A stretch of DNA of 18,308 nt from Planctomycetota bacterium (GTDB lineage Bacteria; Planctomycetota; Planctomycetia; Pirellulales; Pirellulaceae), in the NCBI GenBank assembly GCA_023430365.1, contig JAEZAS010000372.1, positions 1-18,308 of the forward strand, read 5' to 3'. Position numbers and translations under genes: made by a program. The notes below the pieces were generated by a model. The model searched no databases. It was given only the letters and a program-made list of their open reading frames with translations, and had not been told where the DNA came from. Of this stretch, positions 9,801 to 13,051 are shown in pieces. How positions within the stretch are numbered: the first letter of the stretch is position 1; every line of letters begins with the position of its first letter.

Positions 9801-12455
9801 ACAACGTTCTTCAGCGTCGATGGCGGAGCGCCGACCTCGCCGGTGTTCCCCGGCGACACGCTGAACCTCGACCTGTCGAACATTGCTGCGGGCAACACGA
9901 TCCTGACCCTGGGAGCAACGGCGGGCAGCGGTTCGTACAGCTTCACCGGCGGTGAGACGGAACAGAGCGTCTCGTTCACCGGCATTGAGAACAACGCCAC
10001 GGTGGCAGGCGACGTGCACCTGGTGCTCGACATGGCCTTGTCGGGCTTTGAGGATGGCGGGGCCGACCTGATCGATGCCCGGCTGGATGGTTCGGGCGTA
10101 AACCTTGAACTGAGAGTCAACGGCCCGACGCCGTTCTACAGCGGTCCGGCGGCCAGTGTCCGCTCGCTCACGGTGATCGGCTCCGCCGACGGCGACTCGT
10201 TCACTCTGACGGAAGTCGGCGGTCAGCTGCCGAGCTTTGTGGCCACGGCGCCGGCGGTGGACAATGCGCCTGCTGGCGGCGCGAGCGCTGGAGCTCACCA
10301 GAACGCGGCCAGCACGGCTGTCCTGAGCCCACAGACGGTCTCGATCCACTTTGTCGGCGGCGGGGGCGCGAACTCAGTCGGCCTGAACCTCACGAGCACC
10401 GACAACGTCGACTACTTCAGCGATACGGTAGGACCAGCCGGCAGCGGCAACCTGGCGGTACGTCCCGGCGCAGGACCGCTGGACGCCCTCCTCTCGTTCG
10501 TAGGAGTAACCAGCCTCGATCTGAATGGTGCCGGCGGTCGGTTGACGGTCGACGCCAGCAGCACGCCAGCGACTAGCCTGATTACTCTCGATAGCCCCGC
10601 GGCGGGCCAGACGAGCGTGACCGGCGACCTGGGCCTGGCAGAAACGAGCCTAACTGGCTTCACAGGGTTGACGATCCTCGGCGGCGATGGAGCCGAACAG
10701 ATCGAAGTCCTCACGGTCGACGCCAGTGTCCTCGATCTGGAAGTGAGCGGCGACAACCGCGCGGGCAGCGACACGTCGGCGGACACGCTGCGGGTCCACG
10801 CCTTGCCGGCGGGGATCGCAGCGAGCCTCGTTGGCGGTGCGGGGAATGACCGCTTCGAGCTTTATGACAGCGGCAACACGGTCGATGGCATCCTGAGCCC
10901 CGTCACGATCGACGGCGCCAGTGGCAACGACACGCTGGTAGTCATCGACAGTGGCGATGGCGTCCTGGATACGGCTGGCGATACGGTCACGGTCACCGAG
11001 AGCGAGGTTGACGGCCTGACCGGTTATACCGGCGGAGTGGATGTCACCTATGCGAGCATCGACGTTTTGGAGGTCACGTCGACGGCCGGTGAGGACACAC
11101 TCGCCATCACGCTTGCGGCTGGCAGCGACCTGGACTCGGTCACCGTGAATGGACACGATTCCGCGGACCAGTTCTATCTGTCGTTGCCTGACCCTGGCGC
11201 GGGGCCTGGGAGCGGCATCGTCACGGTTAACATGAACGGCAACGCGGGGAACGATCGCTTCGGCGATGCTGCGAACAAGATTCAACCGAGCCGGACGACG
11301 GCCGTCAGCATCAACGGCGGACAGCCAACTCCCGGCGGCGTGCCGACCGCAAACACGGTCGGCGACCATCTATCGCTCGACTTGTCGGCCATCGCGGAGA
11401 CATCAGCGATTTTTGTCACGACGGTTCCGGGGCAGGTGCATGCAGCGGGTTATGCGAGCTTCACCTTCGCCGACATCGAGAACCTAGACCTTTACGACTC
11501 GACGGGCCAAACCGAGATCGAGATGGGCGATCTATACGCCCGCGGCACCGCGCTTGCCGACTACTTCGTGTTCACGAGCGCTATCACGGCCAGCCAGCCG
11601 AATCGGATGAGAATTTCGATCAACAACTTCTCCGGATATCTCGACATTCCGGGTAAGGTCGTCGTCTACGCTCGCGGGGGCGACGACTACATTTCGCAGT
11701 ACAGCGCGCCCCGCGTGGCTGTCTTCTACGGTGAAGGAGGACACGATTATCTGGCGGGAGCGACTGAGGACGATCTGCTCGTCGGCGGCCTGGGACGCGA
11801 CCAGATCCTGGGCGAAATGGGCAATGATACGATCTGGGGCGATGAAGGCCCGACGCCGTCCAACCCCCAACCTCAAGACGATCTGGCCGGCGACTTCGAC
11901 CGGATCAGCGGTGGTGGCGGCAACGACATCATCTACGCCGGCGGCGGCAACGATCAAGCTAACGGTGACGATGGCGACGACTACGTTCACGGAGGAGCCG
12001 GCGACGATACGCTCGACGGCGGAATGGGCAATGACCGGCTGTACGGCAGCTTGGGCAACGATACGCTCGGCGGCTACATCGGCAACGACTTGCTGAGCGG
12101 CGGCACGGGGGACGATCGCCTGTTCGGCAAGGAAGGAAACGACGTCCTGATCGGCGGCACGGGAGCCGACTGGCTGATGAGCGACGAAGGGAACGACCTG
12201 CTGGTAAGCGGCAGCGTCGCCCCAACCGCCATGACGAGCGCCGAAAGCACCTGGGCCAACGACGCCAACGACCAGGCCATGCTGGCCCTACTCGTGAATT
12301 GGAGCACGCTCGGCAATCGCTCGGGTCTGGGTACAGTCACTCAGGATGGCGACGCCGATATCCTCATGACCGGCGCCGGCAGCGATGACATTAGCCGCGA
12401 AAATCCCCTCGACCTGCTCTATGACTTCAGCCTCGGGCAGGACGAGGAGTTTTAA
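846..12455 (+). CDS. Giant planctomycete surface protein (LEPR-XLL-type N-terminus, beta-strand repeats, RTX C-terminus)
   Basis: A single frame of 3,869 codons. Residues 1-48 are basic and end in LFETLEARQVLAAD (35-48), a variant of the LEPR-XLL motif at the N-terminus of very large planctomycete extracellular proteins, thought to act in export. Residues 51-80 (FWTGAGGDALWTNPANW...) resemble the start of autotransporter-repeat regions. About residues 725-1800 hold autotransporter-associated beta-strand (PATR-like) units. Around 2220-2900 are filamentous, haemagglutinin-like beta repeats including a 71-residue tandem repeat. RTX calcium-binding nonapeptides occupy 3645-3785, and a terminal module of about 72 residues closes the protein. 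I see no cysteine in the whole product, few lysines, many Asp/Gly/Thr/Ser, and no catalytic domain, dockerin or sortase motif. This suggests a long secreted beta-solenoid rod stabilised by calcium, with a structural or adhesive role; that role is inference. A hairpin at 12498-12530 probably ends the transcript. The gene looks intact. Confidence 0.93.
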   Translation: MALGGSAERKMFARSGSLPATRRRTSQKRQRRRMLFETLEARQVLAADSVFWTGAGGDALWTNPANWLNNQIPDSDDIAVFEDLYATTHTVNVTGSAPVGEIRFTNSASEPFQLTGSVLQTGRISQSGGGANQIQAIVQETAPGSFTGEISGGSLAFLNPVNVLAGTISVTQGAQLTAVGSNSASSLGSTSVELVNGYLTLDDSGATSPNFGSVTVIAGSNAQLSLAAGVLSTTLGGVVLGPDANLTVTSAGSATLNATQTEFAGNATLVVDALAAVSLNSVSGSGDVTFAGAGSVLLPTANTHTGSTTLAGGVSLVVSHADALGSGGFSGAAGTTLTLGTSPLNVAGGLSVEGMTLNFTPPVGMTPGSEHVLIENEGSAPFSGAFASLPEGYTFTSGGQTLQITYQGGDGNDLALISAGDPGNPYLVGTLGPDVFDVTSSGGNLVVTRNGVVIYSGLSDSLSSVVINGLDGDDSLLIDYTLANVTTNIHFDGGDGDDSLAVRGDGNQNAIYKAEYTAPNTPGKNLGKVTIETLASALLSEITFANIEPLDVSDMGTFTVVTDDLDDSLQIVDGKNLTSTIVPIGTQDAIIISSTTAGTSFETLAVWNSVSSPGGTLVIDTVTDGGDGNDTITLGPVTGDGVVVGPTSNGISSLTIHTGNAGTDSIVVPAGALVSFASGAVSLTTAGSVSSGAGSSISAQSITVNQAGNSTLQGTLTAGAFTKQGAGVLTLAAASPGLTGTTSLSGGTLRLTNGGGLGTSSITNSGTLELVGVSVSNPLLLNNGSTLLASGGTSTYNAASNPVLAGAATITLATAASSDSLVFSSSFANAVGSTATPAVNLSGPGTVALDSGSTYRAHWNVPSGTLQIRQNDALGVQTGASPLTGSRLQLSGGRLLLRTDATSTTNYNIPVAVTADSSILADRITPGGGTELHFSTLTIGSSVLSVTTGPNVNMADSNLRFNGLTTLTGNPTFDVDRTQSNSRMVLRFSGGITDGGVNRQIVIRNDGPVANESVVTVGTNRTLGAGTQIVLAGDKALRFLLEGQSTSVDNAAIVFNNTVATGAILEVRRDSDGTFNNNLILNQNAEIRAGRMTPSMSPVTHTLGNVTFNGSQSLLVSVGLNLTSPSSHGIRLNNVQLGGTNTITVNNAQTGSVPGTLTINGVVSESVASTLTKAGNGTLVLAGSASNTYTGGTNVNRGVLLLSKSAGDATGTGPITITTSAGSSPSTLLLGASNQISNGSSVSLVADSNSQALFDLNGFDDAIGALSVTSFTTAGAWVQTGSGTLTLGGSLTLNNNRLNPGATGNEVRVTGNLDLGGAVRSVHLNGTGDGNNRTVRVDAVISNGGLDINATAASAKTLLLEGANTYAGGTLLNSGLVRVLHSAGLGTGPVVVDSTTSNQLQLGPGVNVGNALEIQGGGIAVEGVLHVPSGDATWSGPITLTGNASAGGHFGSSGSATLTLAGPITSTASVPVAFRAGTVIVSGSGSNFPQANVGQGMLRLGADNALPTNLVLTVAQFANGVFDLNGYDQTLTSVIKGANTATVDNLAAGTASTLTLGNGGSNNTYAGILQNSGPGATLGLTKIGVGTLTLSNSGNTFTGDINVNGGVLRAVAANNIPAPTSSAFGAPNVARTLAANAGGTLEFAINGVLGSSTSLPAVTVAANGGGIVRNSGEYFNVLGPVQLNGGSLLQGVGGTNPEFQAFLLTGQVTVGGFASSTIESSGPNGAIHLLANTVFDVAAGADLTISAVLMNQSGGQANAPGGLTKTGGGTLALAAANTYTGATTVNGGTLLVNGSTTASSTITVNAGGTLGGVGTVLGSVAVNGGIVSPGTSPGVLDSGSVTFTSASALDVEIGGPNAGDGATFHDQLNVSGTVNLGGATLLVSSFAGFVPTAGNSYIIVRNDLADPITGTFNGLAEGATFSSNFLGSGLTARITYQGGDGNDVAIVVDGSTTFGGTGAAESFQLRQIINGGADLIQLLVGGNVVDSRPAASFAASSTYTINAGSGNDSLFVDYSGGNLAFNIAFHGEGDSGAPGDSLTLGGGSATTIEHIFTSASSGSINVDGRLISYTGLEPVTDNMLADHRIFTFTGGDETVTLSDFGTATDQMSLIDSTLGESTSFVNPTLSLTINLTGGVDSLSIQGLDTQEAGGAAFSADLIITQDGGDAVTFVSTGGALNLGAGNLTVTAQTIGFSKQVTTSGDVSLTAVGAVTTGNSTTDISADALTIAAGSGIELDTSVNTLAATTAAGNIDIFEVSGLIVENVQAVAGNVTIELDAGNLTGDASDSGTPDIVGNVVTLAITASGASIGSSGADPLDINAAQLSANITPSSSNNRVFIRDTAGGVVLLPSTVGSGGGTTRFELTALNGSITSAVVDGTREIGADHIVLAVTGAGTIGTSSGAPLEVNAVGGTVNATSAGGNIWLRDTADSFPVGVINAGTGNVELQISHGAGTITDGVAGVNVTATSLVATALGGIDLDTDVTNITATSSSGLVNIDEADGANVLNVASGSGAVTVTSGTGNLNVTTIAAGTTATITATAGAITDANGAANNVTAPTLVATAATGIDLDTTIGSLSATNAGAGNVLIDDQGSLSIALLSVANGNAVITATGDLSDAAGATISVNGNASLTGPNITLGDSVGDATNFGSLTFHSTGSVTIVEDSATTLTGTNTANALTLASAGALTDQAGTSLTVTNLAFLSGTIITLGDNVGDTTNFGQLRFTSAGSVLISEDSATELAGTSTAGSLSLQSSAGLTDAGGTNLSVTANASLTATSILLGDTGSDVVNFGSLTFNSAGSVTISEDSATTLTGTSLAGALTLTSSGAIGDTAPSSVTVTGLATLVGGAITLGDGASAFNAGSLTFTASGDVSIRETNGMVLAGASSAVGSIELTTTDGNFSLPALASLAASGAGADITLNVADDAGISGAISATRRLVVNLDGGTVDPEGSVLTIAPASIISTAAGATGGTVITGGGESDVFNFRPQDTTFFSVDGGAPTSPVFPGDTLNLDLSNIAAGNTILTLGATAGSGSYSFTGGETEQSVSFTGIENNATVAGDVHLVLDMALSGFEDGGADLIDARLDGSGVNLELRVNGPTPFYSGPAASVRSLTVIGSADGDSFTLTEVGGQLPSFVATAPAVDNAPAGGASAGAHQNAASTAVLSPQTVSIHFVGGGGANSVGLNLTSTDNVDYFSDTVGPAGSGNLAVRPGAGPLDALLSFVGVTSLDLNGAGGRLTVDASSTPATSLITLDSPAAGQTSVTGDLGLAETSLTGFTGLTILGGDGAEQIEVLTVDASVLDLEVSGDNRAGSDTSADTLRVHALPAGIAASLVGGAGNDRFELYDSGNTVDGILSPVTIDGASGNDTLVVIDSGDGVLDTAGDTVTVTESEVDGLTGYTGGVDVTYASIDVLEVTSTAGEDTLAITLAAGSDLDSVTVNGHDSADQFYLSLPDPGAGPGSGIVTVNMNGNAGNDRFGDAANKIQPSRTTAVSINGGQPTPGGVPTANTVGDHLSLDLSAIAETSAIFVTTVPGQVHAAGYASFTFADIENLDLYDSTGQTEIEMGDLYARGTALADYFVFTSAITASQPNRMRISINNFSGYLDIPGKVVVYARGGDDYISQYSAPRVAVFYGEGGHDYLAGATEDDLLVGGLGRDQILGEMGNDTIWGDEGPTPSNPQPQDDLAGDFDRISGGGGNDIIYAGGGNDQANGDDGDDYVHGGAGDDTLDGGMGNDRLYGSLGNDTLGGYIGNDLLSGGTGDDRLFGKEGNDVLIGGTGADWLMSDEGNDLLVSGSVAPTAMTSAESTWANDANDQAMLALLVNWSTLGNRSGLGTVTQDGDADILMTGAGSDDISRENPLDLLYDFSLGQDEEF
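948..989 (+). other. LEPR-XLL-like export-associated motif in the giant protein
   Basis: The segment encodes LFETLEARQVLAAD (residues 35-48), preceded by a strongly basic stretch (TRRRTSQKRQRRR). The LE-x-R-x-L-A core matches the planctomycete LEPR-XLL family, with Ala in place of the usual Pro. The family is recognised by position and association with huge extracellular proteins. Its processing is not established from sequence; the AAD end could be a cleavage point. Confidence 0.7.
1915..2575 (+). repeat. Internal module, copy 1
   Basis: Residues about 357-577 of the giant protein. The order is a beta-rich piece with LPEGYTF, then ITYQGGDGNDLAL, then INGLDGDDSLLIDY, then HFDGGDGDDSL. The same order recurs about 1,530 residues later (6505-7175). 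The GDGND/GDDSL turns resemble calcium-binding loops but are isolated rather than in RTX series. The similarity is clear in the first two thirds and weak after that. Confidence 0.6.
3018..6232 (+). repeat. Autotransporter-associated beta-strand (PATR-like) repeat region
   Basis: At least five units with the pattern L-T-K-x-G-x-G-T-L-x-L ... N-T-Y/F-T-G-x-T-x-V-N-x-G-x-L occur here. They lie near 3018-3105 (GVLTLAAASPGLTGTTSL), 4355-4470 (LTKAGNGTLVLAGSASNTYT), 4918-5000 (LLLEGANTYAGGTLLNSG), 5580-5680 (GLTKIGVGTLTLSNSGNTFT) and 6127-6230 (GLTKTGGGTLALAAANTYTG). Spacing is irregular, with degenerate beta sequence between units. In known proteins such units form right-handed beta-helix passenger rods. 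No C-terminal outer-membrane beta-barrel follows in this protein. Confidence 0.85.
6505..7175 (+). repeat. Internal module, copy 2
   Basis: Residues about 1887-2110 of the giant protein. It follows the last PATR unit and an ITVNAGGTLGGVGTVLGSV cap. It repeats the element order of 1915-2575: GLAEGATF, ITYQGGDGNDVAI, INAGSGNDSLFVDY, FHGEGDSGAPGDSL. The two copies have diverged but keep the identical block ITYQGGDGND, pointing to an old internal duplication or recruitment of the same module twice. Confidence 0.6.
7503..8640 (+). repeat. Degenerate repeats with G-I-[DE]-L-D-T core
   Basis: Three related segments start near 7503, 8238 and 8509. They encode GIELDTSVNTLAATT, GIDLDTDVTNITATS and GIDLDTTIGSLSATN, each followed by a G-x-V/I-x-I-D/F-E/D segment. 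Between the first and second is another pair, IGSSGADPLDINA...FIRDTAGG and IGTSSGAPLEVNA...WLRDTADS. The region resembles filamentous-haemagglutinin-type beta-helix sequence. Similarity is at protein level only. Confidence 0.6.
8700..9548 (+). repeat. Four tandem 71-residue repeats in the giant protein
   Basis: Copies lie at 8700-8912, 8913-9125 and 9126-9338, each exactly 213 bases (71 codons), followed by a diverged 70-codon copy at about 9339-9548. The shared core is ITLGD-x-x-G-D-x-x-NFG-S-L-x-F-x-S-x-G-S-V-x-I-x-EDSAT-x-L-x-GT, then L-T-D-x-A/G-G-T at the unit end. EDSAT is identical in the first three copies and degraded to ETNGM in the fourth. The unit has alternating beta strands and turns, as expected for coils of a solenoid. 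I do not recognise it as a named domain. Confidence 0.85.
9815..11500 (+). repeat. Diverged pair of DLS-x-IA modules
   Basis: About 9815-9990 encodes SVDGGAPTSPVFPGDTLNLD followed by LSNIA and SFTGIENN. About 11307-11500 encodes SINGGQPTPGGVPTANTVGD followed by LSLDLSAIA and SFTFADIENLD. Both have the order [SV]-x-GG-x-PT, proline-rich turn, GD-x-L-x-LDLS-x-IA, beta strands, then F-x-x-IEN. Between them lie GGAGNDRF and SGNDTL turns. The two share order and motifs, but intervening lengths differ. Confidence 0.5.
11778..12200 (+). repeat. RTX calcium-binding nonapeptide repeats
   Basis: About 14 nonapeptides of the type L-x-G-G-x-G-N/D-D-x can be read, including LVGGLGRDQ, ILGEMGNDT, VHGGAGDDT, LDGGMGNDR, LYGSLGNDT, LSGGTGDDR, LFGKEGNDV and LMSDEGNDL. 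The series is broken once after IWGDEG by a proline- and aspartate-rich insert of about 20 residues. Such repeats fold into a calcium-stabilised parallel beta-roll outside the cell, where calcium is high. In many Gram-negative bacteria they mark type I secretion substrates, although the N-terminus here suggests another export route. Confidence 0.92.
12237..12452 (+). other. C-terminal 72-residue module after the RTX repeats
   Basis: Residues about 3798-3869 start with SAESTWANDANDQAM, continue through LGTVTQDGDADILMTGAGSD and end in DFSLGQDEEF. A segment with this pattern (Trp/acidic helix, then V-x-D-G-x-x-D-x-L-x-G-x-x-G-x-D) often closes planctomycete RTX-type proteins in my recollection. 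It could be a capping or secretion element. The acidic end lacks a dockerin, a sortase LPxTG motif and a clear hydrophobic anchor. Confidence 0.5.
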
Positions 12456-12497
12456 GCGGCGGGCCGGGGGCAGAGCCTGCACCGAAATGCAGCCACA

Positions 12498-12530
12498 AAG
12501 CGGGCCTGGAGGTTTTCTCCGGGCCCGCTT
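12498..12530 (+). terminator. Terminator-like hairpin after the giant gene
   Basis: AAGCGGGCCTGGAG (12498-12511) pairs with CTCCGGGCCCGCTT (12517-12530) around the loop GTTTT. In RNA this gives a continuous 14-bp stem with one G-U pair. It lies 42 bases after the stop at 12455, the expected place for transcript termination. There is no run of T after the stem beyond TT, so it is not a textbook Rho-independent terminator and may instead protect the 3' end. Confidence 0.75.
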
Positions 12531-12550
12531 GCTTGGTGGCGATAGCTGCG

Positions 12551-12676
12551 ATGCGGGTCGGCTTTCGCTCTTTCTGGGGGCTTCTATTAGTGGGCGTGAT
12601 GGTGAGTTTTTCGGCGGGGCAAACTTGCGGCAGAGTAACGATTTTCTCGCCGGATGGCGGGCCGGAAAGCCGATAG
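12551..12676 (+). CDS. Possible 41-residue exported or membrane peptide
   Basis: A short frame from ATG 12551 to TAG 12674-12676. It begins with MRVGFR, runs into a hydrophobic core (FWGLLLVGVMVSFSAG, residues 8-23), then has a polar tail with one cysteine (QTCGRVTIFS...). This is the layout of a signal peptide or single membrane helix on a very short protein. The ribosome binding site is weak (GGTGG about 12 bases upstream). It sits just after the hairpin that ends the giant gene, in a gap with no other supported gene. It could be a real small protein, the remnant of a secreted-protein gene, or chance. Confidence 0.28.
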   Translation: MRVGFRSFWGLLLVGVMVSFSAGQTCGRVTIFSPDGGPESR

Positions 12677-12877
12677 GAACCCTTGGACCGCAAGGTCTTC
12701 GCCCGACTGCAGAACCCCTCCGCCACGCCGACGCGCGGGCAGGCGACGCGGTTGAGAAGCCACGCGATTCGCGAAAACTGGCCTGCTGCTCGATGTGTCC
12801 AGCCGCCAATTTTGCGACTTACCGACTTCTTTTCCCCCGCCTCCCAACTCGTTTCGCCGTTGACGTACAATGGAACC
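12677..12877. other. Intergenic stretch with no supported gene
   Basis: This part of the gap upstream of sucA holds no frame I would call coding. Frames crossing it on both strands extend into neighbouring genes and are rich in Arg/Pro/Ala, as expected for GC-rich antisense noise. TACAAT at 12866-12871 resembles a -10 hexamer, but the correctly spaced upstream hexamer (CCCAAC) is a poor -35, so it is only a weak promoter candidate for sucAB. Confidence 0.35.
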
Positions 12878-12905
12878 AAGGTTTTCGCGGGCGGGCGAAA
12901 ACCTT
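12878..12905 (+). promoter_or_regulatory. Perfect 11-bp inverted repeat upstream of sucA
   Basis: AAGGTTTTCGC (12878-12888) and GCGAAAACCTT (12895-12905) are exact reverse complements separated by GGGCGG. The centre lies about 160 bases before the sucA ATG. It could be a dyad operator bound by a dimeric regulator, a hairpin in the sucA leader RNA, or a bidirectional terminator-like element insulating sucAB. The first arm carries TTTT inside the stem, so it is not a standard terminator. Its function is unknown; the symmetry is exact. Confidence 0.7.
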
Positions 12906-13051
12906 ACAGCAGCCGAAGACTCCCTCCAACCCCTACAAACTGCCGGCCGTCTGGCTAACCTAAGACCAGTCGCAATCCTCACATTCAGGTTTGCCAACAC
13001 CGGCCCCTCCGCCCAACCTCCAAGCTGGCGGATGCGAGCGCACAAGGTCCG

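Noticed and set aside
8900..10349. Long minus-strand frames (up to 406 residues) inside the giant gene
   Set aside because: They are antisense to a strongly repetitive GC-rich coding region, are Ser/Val/Pro-rich or Arg-rich without domains, and appear all along the gene as a result of codon bias.
11778..12200. Periodic DNA that could be mistaken for a CRISPR array or minisatellite
   Set aside because: The periodicity is that of in-frame RTX nonapeptide codons; there are no identical repeats with unique spacers.
12385..12963. Plus-strand frame of 192 residues overlapping the end of the giant gene
   Set aside because: It begins inside the giant gene in another frame, runs through the terminator hairpin and the inverted repeat, and shows no domain.
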